Notes: generated by a model from the sequence alone, not told the origin. A stretch of 64,000 nt of DNA from Edaphochlamys debaryana (GCA_016858145.1 JAEHOE010000084.1:186001-250000), one strand, 5' to 3'; positions 26,118 to 37,694 are shown, counted from the first letter of the stretch. A program made the numbers and translations.

Positions 26118-26316
26118 TCTCAGGAACACACACAAGCCACACCGGCCACACGCTCGCACTGTGTTGGGGGCTCCAATTAATTCCCACTAAGCTCGTCAGC
26201 AGCGAGGGGACCGTGCCCTAGTGGGCGCGGGGATCCGCGATGGCGCAGATCAGCAGGGAAGCCCGGGGCCCGCGTCCGTCACGGTTGGTTCGCCCAGCAG
26301 AGTCGCAGGGCGCTGG
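24448..26316. other. Spacer between Fringe-like A2 and B
   Basis: Second copy of the 18530-20399 spacer, promoter side of A2 and 3' flank of copy B. It differs from the first by G to A at 24774 and by changes after about 26175, where unit 3 begins to diverge (a short deletion of the CTCGCTCG stretch and a local substitution near 26260). No gene called. Confidence 0.55.
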
Positions 26317-29300
26317 TTACGGTGGCGGCGGCGGGGGCGGTGATGGTACCGGCGACGGAGGGGCTGGGGGCGGCCCGGGCGGTGGCGGCGGCCGGGGCCG
26401 GGCGCAGACCACTTCCCGCATCGCGTGCCAGAGCGTCATGTTGCGTGACCTCACGCGGGGGTCCTCTTTGAGCGAGGCCGCTAGGGCCAGCAGAGCTCTG
26501 TGGGTCTCCGCTCTCTGCGAGATTTCCGCCACTACTTCCTCCAACTGCGGGACGAGGTTCGGGAGGCCATGAAAAACTTAGCAGATCTGTAGCTGGGCCC
26601 TTCTTGGCCGCATCTATCAGTGCAGGTGGGCATGAAGCCCAAAGTCATGCAACCCATGAGGGAGTGGCCCTGCGCCCTAGCGTGCTCACTTTACGGTTGT
26701 GCACGCTCGCGTGCATGGCGACCGTGTGCTCCAGCAACCACATGCGTTCCGCAGGCGGGATGGCGAGAGCCTGGCGCGGGTTGAAAGGGCCGTGCTTCGT
26801 TAACGAGCATGTCACGCATCGGATGGAGCATCAAATGCCCCCTAGGTCACAAGTTAAGAAGACCAAGGTGCTAGCCCTTGGACTCCGTTGCAAGGGAACC
26901 GCTGGCAATAGCGCAAGGTGGGCGCACTGGGCGCTGGCAGCCTGACACTACCGCCACTGACCTTCCCGGACGGGCCATTATTGCACGCATGGGACGGAGT
27001 CGGGGCACGCACGGGAGCTGGCTCTGGCAGCCCAGGCTCGCTCAGCAAGCCAGCCCTACCTGTCACACATCTCGCTGCCCTTAGTCAACCCAGTTCACCC
27101 CGTTGCGGCCATGGGTGATGAACCGTATCAACAGACTGCGCTGGGCTCACCGTAGTACGGAGTGCTGCCCCCTGCTGGCACTCCAGGAAAGCCATCTCGC
27201 TGACTAGCTCTTGGAGGGCGAGGCTGTGGAAGAGTTGGTAGTGGTGCACGATTGCGCGAGGGATGCGATACCGCAGTCCCGGGTCCGTGAACCCGAAGCC
27301 CTGATATGAAATTGCCCTGTGTGGGTCCGGGGCAGCGGAGCGAGGAGGCCTTGAGCGTCCGACCGGTGCCTGACCGGTGCCATGGCGCAAGTGTTGTCAG
27401 CGGCTTACGGCGCCTCCATTTGGCCAGGATCTCACGACAGAAGCAGGGCAGTTCATGCAAGAGGTGTTTGAAGTGCCGGCTCCCATACATGCGCCCTCAC
27501 CTGCTCAGCAATGAGTCGCCCTCGCCCAGGTTTGCCGCTATGAAGCTCTCGGCCGCATCCAGGTCGAGCGCCAGCATGAGGCCAACGGAGAACACGGCTC
27601 CGGCACCACCTTGAGGGAGGGAGGAGGGAGGAGGCAGCGCATGGGGTGGAGTTCAACACACTCCGGCGTTAACGTGTCATGGGACGTGGCATGGGACGTG
27701 TCATGGGACGGGTTTCCGAGCTGATGCTAGCACAGACGCTGGCTCACCGTGGAAGATTGGGAAGTTGCACTGGTTGCTTTGCCGCTCCGTGTCGTTGTTC
27801 ACGTGAACCCTGCGCACGGCACAATCGAAACCGGACAGGTCAGACCTGATTGCTGCGGTACGTGCATTACGTGCATGGCGGTAGTTCTGTGTTGGGAACG
27901 CTGGGGACCCCGGTTGGACCCAAGCCAGCCGCATGCAACGACGACGCATCGCTGCGCACCTTGCATCGTGCCGCACACAAAAGGGGAACGGCAGTGCTGT
28001 CGACATCCATGCCTTGCCGTACACAGCAGCCCCAAAAGTGCCAGGCAGGTGCTGCTGGGTACCCGGCGTCTCCTCTCGGCTGACGCGGTACCAGGCCGCG
28101 TAGTTGGCGTTAAACCTCCGCACCTCCTCGCGCCGAGCGGTCTCGTTGCCCTTGACCCCATCCGCCTGAGCCTTGACCTCGGCTTGGTGCCGGAGCCCGC
28201 CGAGGAAGCGGGGGCTGTAGACCTCCCGCAGTACGGCATCATGCCGGTCGCTGCACAGTTGTGTGTCGTTATAGCGCGAGCACGCAAAGTCGCGGATACA
28301 GAAGGGGCACGCTGGGCGGGGGATGTAATTGTCTTCGGCAAAAGTGACCTGGGGGACGGCGCAGAATGAAGACGCTCTCGTTCAGTTTCAGTGCCTGATT
28401 GTGCCACATGACTGCTTCTCTCGTCTGCCGTACGCACCGTGTTGTTTATGAGCAGCGATGTGTTGAAATGGCAGGGCAGGCAGCGCGGGGCCTGGGGATG
28501 CGGGTGGAAACTGTTGTACCTACGACAGCGAGGGGATAACCCTCGTGAGCGGGCGGTGTCAGACGACGGGGCGTTGACACGTTGTCTGCACACCAGTCAC
28601 GCTCGCTGTGCAAGTGAGCAAAGGCTTCTGCGGCCGTTATGCTCACCAATAGTTGTCCGAGAGGGCTATCGGCTGATCTGGGTCGAGCTGAGCAACCAGA
28701 CGCTGGGCACCTGGAACAATGGGGCATGCAAACAGCAAAAAGAGGAATCACGGTGATGCTGGTTTGACTGCTGTCTAGTGCGTCGTTGCTAGGTGGCAGA
28801 CCTGTTTACCCCTCTGTTTGTGACCGGTCGTGCGGCCAGCCTAGCCAGCCCTACCGGAGCCCGCTCCAGCTGCGGAATGCATGCCCCGCCCTAGCTTGGC
28901 AGCAAGCTGGTCTGACCGTCTCTCCCACCGCCCTAACAGCCCCGGATCGGATAATGCGAGTACACGAGGGGCCCCGCCCTGTAGAGTACGCTAGCAATGC
29001 TTCAAGACCCCCCGCACTTGTCAGGTAGAACTGAGTGTCATCGTCCCCTGCAATGGGCGTGCGGGTTGGGGAATTTGGCGGGGGGGTCAGGCAGGCCGGA
29101 GACGCTCTCACGGGAACCACGGGGACTAGACCAGGCTGATCCCAGGGCTTGGGTGCAGGAGCAAAAAACAGAACGCACCCGCACCAGCTTGCAAGCTGAC
29201 TCACCGTACATCATCCATTTGTAAGTGTCCCAAAAGTGTTTGTGCGCCAGCAGGGCAGACACGGCTACCCGCCGGGTGCCTGGGGCCAGGGAGCAACATA

Positions 29301-30530
29301 GTGACCTACCAGAGCGACCCAAGGCCACTTGAGCAGCACAAGCCCGGCACTAGCCCCAGGTATCCCCCACTGCCTCAGTACCGCTCTGTTGACGCACCTG
29401 GATTAGGAACGGCCCAGGTCAGGTCCTGTCGTACATGTCACACAGGTGGAGGGATAGCAGGGGTTGAAGAAAAGTGCAGCGATGGCACGCTTGGCTCCAG
29501 GCCCCCAGTCACTCCGCGGCCGTGGTAAAGCAGATAAGGGTGGGTCGGGGTTCAGGTTTGGAAGGGTCTCCAGGATGATCGAGCTCGGCGGCCTTGGGCG
29601 GAGCTACCCTTGCACAATGTACACCGGACCCGGCGGCATCTGGTTTGACAAGCCCGCCCAAGCATGCAATCGGCCATCAACCCCTTCCATGCAGTCACGT
29701 ACCGGGTAGTAGGCGTAGTGTTCATTAAGCTGCTGAGCGATGGGGTCGGCGTTCAGGGCCGCCACCTGCGCCGGGATTGCAAATAGGGAGGGGGTCGTAA
29801 GACTAAGGCTCCCCCAACCGGCGGCGGATGCCGCCGAGGCCGTAGGGTGCCTCCTCTCGCTCAGCCGTGCCCACCCTTGCCCCCCGCCCTGCTCCCCGCC
29901 CACGCACCAGACTCGAGTCGTTTATTGCAAAGAAGCAGCGCACAGGCACCTGTGTGTGTGCGTGCCGGGGTCGCGGGGTGGTTGCGGGGGCATGGGGTAG
30001 CATTGAGGGCACGGCAGGCCTGTGGAATGGGCGCTGATGGACAGCCCGGGGCGGGGTTGTTGCAGGAAGGTGCTTTCCGGACATGACGCACCTGCCGACG
30101 CCATACCCTTGTGGCATGCAGCAGTGGCAACCGGTTGCTGCTTGAGCCCTGTCGCAGGGCCGAAGCGATTGAGTGGGCTAAGCGGCGTGCTGCCGCTGGG
30201 CAGAGAAGCAACTCCCGCACGAGTATCCCACCCTCAAGGCCCACGCGCCGTTACGCCCCCGCAGGCACGCACCCTGTCAACCCCGCCTCCGGCCAAACCT
30301 GCCCTCACCTGAACCAGCACGAAGTCCTGCAGTGGATTGTCGACATGCGGAAAGTCTGTTGCTGCTGCTACGGCCATGAAAGCCCACAGAGCCGCGAGGC
30401 GGCAAGCGGCAGTACTACTGCACAGAGATGCGCGCCCTGCTGCGGACGTGGGCCTAGCGCGCCCCCGCCCGCAGCCGTAAAAGCGCAGTAGCATGTCTGC
30501 ACGGAGCCGGACTTTCCACTTCAGCTACAG
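26118..30530. repeat. Tandem unit 3, diverged and mosaic
   Basis: Third copy of the unit. Identity to units 1 and 2 is patchy. 29209-30170 is almost identical to unit 2 at an offset of 6030, and 26280-26510 is also very close. 26520-27150 and 27800-29200 are strongly diverged, with indels, outside the exons. The upstream spacer of the other units is not present beyond about 30.5 kb. Confidence 0.85.
26317..30494 (-). CDS. Fringe-like (GT31-type) glycosyltransferase B, 14 exons, 542 aa
   Basis: Diverged paralog of A1/A2 with the same 14-exon structure. Exons on the minus strand: 30494-30309, 29949-29908, 29765-29703, 29425-29398, 29279-29205, 29047-29018, 28710-28647, 28519-28438, 28348-27960, 27809-27748, 27609-27501, 27316-27151, 26794-26690, 26544-26317. 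All phases close. The N-terminus is ten residues longer but keeps a hydrophobic anchor (RLAALWAFMAVAAA). The catalytic GDDDTQFYL motif, GGAGAVFS and GFGFTDPG are intact. Exon 13 uses an acceptor (ACGAAG) different from that in A1/A2. The gene is head-to-head with EGF-exostosin 3. Probably functional; substrate unknown. Confidence 0.82.
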
Positions 30531-31699
30531 CAGGGTCCCGGTGCTGCGAAGCGCGCCTCCGCGAGTTCGGGCCTCGTGGGCCAACAACGATTTCCTATAC
30601 CATGCTACAGCAAATTGGATTTCACAACAGTCGTGCAGAGGTATCGCGTGGTCGGCGGTGGTCGTTTCACTCGCGTCGCCCGTTGACCTCGCGCGGGTCG
30701 ACGGCTTCAGTGTACATCGGATGAAGCAGGTCAATGGTTGAATATAATAATTCACTTCACCTCATTGAGTTGGAGTGCGCAAAACTTGATTGATAGGAGC
30801 GACTTGATTGCGTTGCGGGATGAGTCGCAATGTTTCGCAACGCGCAAAGCATCGTAGGCGCTCGCTAGACACACGTAATCACTTGCTAGTACAGCGGGGG
30901 CACGAAAAAACTGTCGGGTTCCGTTCAATGATTGCTTAAATGCTAGGTGCCCCGGCCCCGGCCCTTCGCAGCTCATGGTGTCGACATGCCTGTCTCGTGC
31001 GCGGCTGCTTCAACTATACAATGCGGCTTCTTGCCGCGTTGTTGTCGTCAAACCCCGGCCCTCCCAGCCGCAGGCATCAACAGGAGGGGAGGGGTCAACC
31101 GGCCTCCGACCGTTGCCCACGTGCCGTTACCCCGAGACGCGAGTCCCCCTCCCCTCCTGGGCATCAACGCTGGCACAGAGCCTGTCTCCGGCCCTGATAG
31201 CATCCCACCAACACTGCAAATGAACGGACAACTTGGTCGGGAGTAAGACAAGGGTGGCTGCCCGAAGGCAGGAGAAGGGCTGAGCCCCGTGGTCAACCCC
31301 CAGGGAGACCCAATGTTCGAGTCTGGCTCCGTGCAGCCCTCAACCTTCTCCACCACCAGCCAAAACTATTTTGCGGGCAGGGCCGTGCTGGAGGGCCAGG
31401 CGAGCGCAGGGCCCAGCAAACAGGGGCAGGAGCCCTTACCTCAAAGCCACCAAGGGCGGGCACAGAGAGGCAACGTGGCTTGCAGTCGAGGAGGGCAAGG
31501 GAAGACAGGGGCTAGGGGAACGAAGGGGAAAGAGCCCCAAGTGTACATGTACTGCACGCGCATGCCATCCGGCCCCATGGGTCAGCTGCTGGGGTTGGCC
31601 ATATCCCTGCAGGTCCGTCGCGCCACTGTGCTTATCTCACCAAGCGCACCCATGATTGCAAGCGAAATGAGTCGATAACGTGCGCAGGGCGCTGACAAA
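30495..31699. promoter_or_regulatory. Divergent promoter region between Fringe-like B and EGF-exostosin 3
   Basis: 1.2 kb between two genes transcribed away from each other. An AT-rich island around 30738-30760 (TGAATATAATAATTCAC), about 245 bases upstream of the Fringe-like start, stands out in this GC-rich window and could hold a TATA-like element for the minus-strand gene. The half next to EGF-exostosin 3 (from about 31150) is duplicated upstream of EGF-exostosin 4. Function is inferred from gene orientation only. Confidence 0.45.
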
Positions 31700-31989
31700 A
31701 TGTCGCGCGCACCACCTTGCGCCGTGGTGTCGCTGTGGCTTCTCGGCGCCTTCATATCAATCCTGGGCGCTCCTACATGCGTAAGCACGGCTCAACGTTT
31801 TATGCCGCGGGACTTGGCATGGACAGCTCTGTCGCTCGAGGCGAACTCGAGGCAATTCATGCTTATCCGGCTTGCTGCAGTGTTGCGCGAGCTTCCTGGA
31901 GCGGCTTGGGCGACTTCTGACCGGCCAGCGGCCTGAGTTGGGCACTCCCGCAATCGGGCCGGCCAACTGGTCGACGGAGTATGTCGCTA
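31150..31989 (+). repeat. Promoter-plus-first-exons duplication, copy 1
   Basis: The 5' flank and first two exons of EGF-exostosin 3 are closely similar to 37996-38987 upstream of EGF-exostosin 4. Shared landmarks include GGTCGGGAGTAAGACAAGGG, the stretch ending in CAATGTTCGAGTCTGGC, and the sequence around the ATG. Copy 2 has an extra ~165 bp. The similarity shows that these two genes arose by a duplication that included regulatory sequence. Confidence 0.85.
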
Positions 31990-34900
31990 GTGAGCAACTC
32001 TTCGGACGCGGGCGGAGGAGGGGGTGACGGGGAGGCGCCTCGGAGGGCGGCTTGGGCGATGGCGGGGGTCCCAACTGGCAGGCCGTCACCGTCACGGTCC
32101 ACCTCTGCTCCGTTTGCAGGCTCGTATGACCGGGACTTCCACGCCTTTGCACACCAAGGTAAATTGCTGTGGACCTCCGGTGTGCATACTGGGTGGCACG
32201 CTTGGGGCAAGCGTGTTGATGCATCCGCCCAACCCGTACCCACGCCGCAGCTATTGCTCGGTTTGCGTCAAATGGCAGCCGTGAGGGCCCAGCGCCGCCC
32301 TGCGACCGCAGCGGAGGCAAGTGCGCTGTGTGTGCCCTTACCCGAGGGAGCTGGTGCGAGGAGTTCTTCAGGTGAGAGCTGAGGAAGCGGGGGCCCCGGC
32401 GGGGTGAGGGTTGGAGGAGGAGCTGACGCCCCCCCTTGGCCCCCCTCTGGCAGGCAGGACCGTGTCCCCTGGAAGCCCGCCCCCCGCGGCTCCAAGGACT
32501 GCCCCTCCACCAAGTGGGGTCCCTGCAACGGTGTGGGCAACTGCCACTACGACATCGGGGTGTGCCAGTGCCCGGCAGGTGCGGCCGGGGCGGAGGCCGG
32601 GGCGGAGGCCGGGGCCTGCTGGCACCGAAGTGCTGGATGTCCGGCAAAGCACGGCCACCCCGCCCAACCGCTTCCTTCGCCCCTGCAGGCTGAACCGGCA
32701 AGGCATGTGACGAGCGGCAGCTCAGGCCGTGCACGAACAACCACCGGCATCCGCGCATGCCCCCAGAGCAACTCAACCAGTCATGGGTGGGTTCCGTCCG
32801 TCCCCAGTTTGCCCGCCTCGGGCCAGTTCTCCCAGCAGCTAGCTACCTGGAACACACCTTAAGTGTGTTGCTTCTGACCTGCCTCATCGCGCCTCCCCTC
32901 CTCCCCTCATGCCGCAGTCCCACGTGGGCCCCGAGGGTCTGGATCTGGACCTCACCGCGGGGGGGTGGACGGCCTCGCGATGCGGGGGCATGTGCGACGT
33001 GGACCGAGCGGTGGGAGCATGATGCCTTGGACTTCTAGCAAATCACCAGCCGATAGTGTTCCTGGGCCTTGACCACACATGAGCGTGAAGAGACTCGCGG
33101 GCTGGCTTGGCTTCTGGCTGCCTATACTGCGGGCTCTGCTCCACACGATGTCCCAAGCCAGCCGACTCCCAACGCCCCAACTGCCTCCCCGCAGTCCTGC
33201 TGGTGCCCTCCAAACACAAAGTACGGCCGCAAGCCGCCGCCTCCCGACTCGCCGCCCTGGGTGCGGTATTCCACGCCGGGGAGGCCCATTTCGGAGCAGT
33301 GCAAGCCTGGCAGGGTACGTGGGGCCTGCGCTTCAGGCTTGGGCGTGCGCTCTCCGAGGCTTTTGACAGCGCTAGCGTATGGTGGTACGCTACCGGGCAT
33401 ACCAGACAGGCTTATCCAGGGACGGCATGTATGCCTTGGCGCTGCCTTCGCCGGCGTTGGGGCTGCGACGACTGGTAGTTGCTGGTGCAGATTCAAATGT
33501 GTGCTGCGCCTCGCAGGTGCCTGGTCCTGACGGCAAGCTGGTTGACAACGATTGGGGCAAGAAACACATAACGCTGGAGGATTTGGTGGGGCCCAAGGTA
33601 GGTCTGAAAGGATGGGTGTCGCAAAAGGGCTCATACACACTCAACCCCTGCTCACGTGGCCCCGCTCGGTCGTGCAGGGATGGTGCAACGCTGACTCGTA
33701 TGACGTCCTCTCATCAATGTTCGTCAAGTAAGTGCGGGACCTAACCAGGATTCGGATCGGCATCCGCGCCCTGGACTGCACCGGGTGAAGCATGCGGGTC
33801 TCGCTCTAGGCCACCAAGTGCTACTTAAGTCTACACAATTGTCGAGGTCATGGCGGCTGATACCGGTACCTTGTCCCTGCAGGGGTTGCGGCGGCTGGCG
33901 TGGCTGCCCTGACGAGTTCCAGCACGGAACGTTCTGTCAGGAGTTCACGTCGGAGGAGACGTGCCTCAATCAGTGCTCGGGGCACGGCGAGTGCGACGCG
34001 GGGTACTGCAGGTGGGGCCCAACGAGGGCCTGGGGCGGGCGGGCGGGCGGGGGCCCGGGAGGGTGTCGAATGGGCTTGGGTTCAGTCAGAGCCTGTCTTG
34101 ATCAGAGTGCTCTGGCTTTCAGCGGAACGGCAACGATTTTTTCCACCTCACCGGCGGTGCCATGCCTTGACGTGTATTTGGACGTGCAAACCTCACAGGT
34201 GCCACAAGGGCTGGTACGGGGAGGACTGCGCCCGCAAGAAGGCAGGAGAGGAGATGGAGCCAGGTGCGTGGGCGGTAAGCTGGTGGCGGTTTCAGCTAGC
34301 TGCCTGTCCTCACTAGCCCCTCGTTCCTTCCCGCCCCAGGCCACGGCCCCGAGCGCCCCTGGCTGCGGGACGTGCTCCAACCGGTGCCCGCAGCCGCCAC
34401 GGAACCCCCGAGCGGGGGCGGAGCGGGGGCGGGGCCCCCGGGCCGCCTGCGCCCCCTGATCTACGTGTACGACATGCCCCCCGAGTTCACCACACGCATG
34501 CACCAGTACAAGCTCACCAGGTGCGACCACGTGCACCTGCTTGCTTGGAACCGTCTCTTGTCTCCCTCTTCCTCCCACATGCTTTCCTCCGTCCTTCCTG
34601 CCCTCTCCGCAGGGAGTTCTGCGGTGGGTGGCTGATACGATGGCTGGTCACAGCCGCCTGCGCATTGCATTTATCGACAGGCCAAGGTTGCTGCCGCCCT
34701 TGGTTGCAGGGTACCGAGAGTTTCTGCGGAACAACTCCACCAAGCTGTTTGGCGCCAGCTATTCCATTGAGTCATACCTCCATGAGATGCTCCTGCTCAG
34801 CCCACACAGGTGGGGCCCATGAGGGTGGGCGTTGGGCAAACAGTCTGCCTCACTCGCCCTTTCCCCTGTACCTTTCCTGCAGGACCTTTGACCCCGAGGA

Positions 34901-37694
34901 GGCCGACTTCTTCTACGTCCCCGTCTACTACACGTGTTTCATGTGGCCCGTGAACGGCTGGGCCGACTTCCCCTTTTGGGGCGCCCCCTCGGGTAAAAAG
35001 GGCGCCAAGGCATAGGGACACGTTCTACGAATAGCTTACGGGCTGGCTCCTGTGCCTCAAGGCGATACCTTCAAACCTCGGGTACCCGGTGGCACGATTG
35101 GCCGGCGCCACCCGCTTTCCCTTGCAGGGCATCACCGCTTCTCCAACGCCGCACACATGTGGCTGGCGGCCAAGCGCTGGGTCCAAGCCAACTTCCCCTT
35201 CTGGGACCGCCGGGGCGGCCGCGACCACATCTGGCTCACCAACCACGACGAGGGCGCCTGCTACATGCCCACGGGTGGGCGATGACGGGGGGTTTGTCAT
35301 GTGTCCTTGCACCTCCTTACGCCCCTACCGTGCTCCGCCTCTTTACCCCAGAGATCTACAACACATCGATCATGCTCACACACTGGTGCGCGGGGCCAGC
35401 ACCGGAGCAGAGCCCCAGCGAGCACTGTGTGGTGGCTCTCATCTCAGTGGGCACGCCCTACTCTCTCCACATTCAGGGGCCGCATGGACCTCAAGCATTC
35501 TTCCAACACAGGCTACAATGCGGGTGGGCAGACGGCTAGCCTGGCCCCGGCTGTCGTGAAGGGCGAAGCGCTATGCCAGACGCACTTGTGGCCCTTAACC
35601 GTGTGCAGATAACTATAATCAGGACCTGATCTGGCCCGGGATCCTGGACGGTAAAACCGTCAAGACTCTGTTCCAGGGCCACCCCTGCTACGACCCACGC
35701 AAGGTGGGTGGCACGTGTGGTGGGGAGAGATGGTTGCTACAAGCGCCCGGGCTTGAGATGAGGTCTCAGGTCCGTACGTTCCAGGGCCCATCTCTCATCC
35801 GCCGAATCACTGGCCCAGTCAACCCGTAGCTCAGATGTAAGCGCACTCCCCAGCACGCCTCTGCATTCCCTGTGTGCCACCTCCCACCCACCCCTCAGGA
35901 CCTTGTGATCCCCGGCTTCAAGCCGCCCAAGCACTACGCCGCCTCGCCCTTCTTGGGAAGGCTGCCGTACAAGCGGGACATGCTGCTGTACCTCAGGGGT
36001 GCGTGCTGCGTGGGTAGGGGCATGGGCGTCAGGCCAGGGCGCGGATCAGTTGGCACGTCGACCAGTTCTTGGCAGTTGGTTCTGCCGCACTGTATCATCC
36101 TGGATAAATCACGCATTGTTTTAAATCACGTCTGACGTAGCGCCTTCTTGCTAACGCGTTCTGCAGGTGATGTTGGGACGCACCGCTCGCCCAACTACAG
36201 CCGGGGCATCCGCCAGAAGCTGTTCAAGTGGGTCGGGCCTCGGCGGGTGCCGTACCGCACGCCTGTGTGAGGGCCCTACCTTGGGCAGTGGTTTCTCGCT
36301 CGCGGTCGCCTCGTCACCAACCCCCGAAAGCGTGCCTTGGCTTGACCTTGCTCATTCTGTCGCGCGCGCTAATCCTTCCTAGCGCACTAGTCCAACCTAG
36401 CGTAGCTTCCCAAGCGTGCACCCCAGGGCGTCCTTGGTGGCCCCCCTCGGTGGTCCACCGACCAAGCGCTTCTCCCTCTCTGCCGTGCGCTGGTCCCCTC
36501 TAAGCAGCTCTGCGCCGCACACCCTGTGTGCCACGGCTTCCATGCCCTGCCCCGATAAGAGCCCACACTAGCCTGGCGCTAGACCCTTGCTGCTCCTCGT
36601 GTCTGCTCCTCGTGTGTTTAACCTCGCAGGCTGGCCCAGGAGCAGCACTGGAGTGAGAAGCACTCCATCTTCATAGGCGACGGCAAGGCGGGCGACTACA
36701 GCGAGCACCTGGCCCGGTCCGTCTTCTGTGCCGTGGTGCCGGGTGAGCGGGGGGCCGAGCTGCGGACTGGCCTCATGGGGAGAGCATGTACCCGTTTCCT
36801 CTCAATCCCGGTTCCATGCTTGCTTCCTTCCAATCCCCAGGCGACGGCTACGCGATGCGGTTTGAGGATGCGGTGCTGCACGGCTGCCTGCCCCTCATCA
36901 TAATGGATCGCACACATGCGCTGTTCGAATCCATCCTCGACATTGACTCGTTCTCGATCCGGATCAAGGAGGCTGCGGTGGACGAGCACCTGCCCAGTCT
37001 GCTCAAATCTTTCTCGCCAGAGCAGGTGGGCAGGCGCCGCGGCCTTACGCCACCTAGGTGTGGTCTCTTATCCCCTGACTCCTGCCCCTCATACCCACCC
37101 CCCTATGGCCGTCCCTCCCAGATCGAGCGCATGCAGCGGAAACTGGCGCTCGTGTGGCACAGGTGGGGCTCTCCCCAGCCCGGGTGCCCGAGAGGGATGC
37201 TGCGCACACCCTGCAAGGCCTTCCTAGCTAGCGAGGCCTCTCGTAATTGCATCCTCACAGCCCTCGTTCCCTTCCTTTTCCCCACAGGTTTGCGTACGGC
37301 CATGGGGCAACCGTGGAAGCGGAGATGCGCATGCATCGGGTGGACAACGCCGGCGCGCAGGTGCGCTTGCGGACCGCAGTGCGTGCCGGCGGCCTGTCCG
37401 CTTGATTACCTCGTGCCGTCGTGCGCCTGTGCCATGGCAGATGAGTCTTTTCGTGGCCGTGAGTAACAACACCTGACTGTGCTAGAGCGGGTAAACCAAC
37501 ATGGCGTGGTGCACATCGCCCGACCGCAGGTGACTGGCTCCAAGCGTGTGGCCGCCGCGGTCCCCGAAACGCACCCCTACCCGCCCTCCACCCGCTTCCC
37601 GGTGCACGCGGACGCGCTGGCCACCATCCTGCAGTGGCTGCACGGCCGGATAGCGGACACCAGGGGGCCGGAGGGAGGGAAAGGAGGGGGGTAG
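31700..37694 (+). pseudogene. EGF-exostosin (GT47-like) glycosyltransferase 3, in-frame TGA at codon 160
   Basis: Full-length paralog: leader MSRAPPCAVVSLWLLGAF, two EGF-like modules, GT47 domain. Exons: 31700-31780, 31881-31989, 32120-32158, 32251-32371, 32454-32578, 32689-32786, 32918-33010, 33195-33314, 33517-33597, 33678-33727, 33883-34011, 34199-34263, 34340-34520, 34613-34623 (microexon), 34710-34809, 34883-34992, 35128-35274, 35352-35385, 35477-35523, 35609-35703, 35899-35998, 36167-36227, 36630-36742, 36841-37025, 37122-37162, 37288-37360, 37530-37694. All phases close over 857 codons, but 32691-32693 reads TGA where genes 1, 2, 4 and 5 have TGG (the Trp after the CQCPAG of the first EGF). 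Neighbouring acceptors do not rescue the frame. Everything downstream is intact, so the lesion is recent, a sequencing error, or the gene is expressed by readthrough or editing. I favour a young pseudogene. Confidence 0.75.
34613..34623 (+). other. 11-nt microexon of EGF-exostosin 3
   Basis: GGAGTTCTGCG sits between an AG acceptor and a GTGGGT donor and is needed to join phase 2 (AG) to phase 1, giving R-E-F-C-G before Y-R-E-F. Equivalent microexons are at 2165-2175 (gene 1) and 42122-42132 (gene 4). Genes 2 and 5 encode the same residues at the start of a longer exon. Confidence 0.85.

Noticed and set aside
32411..32862. Alternative reading frame or acceptor to bypass the TGA in EGF-exostosin 3
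   Set aside because: The next AG acceptors either keep another in-frame stop (TGTGA context) or lose the EGF cysteines, so no rescue was convincing.
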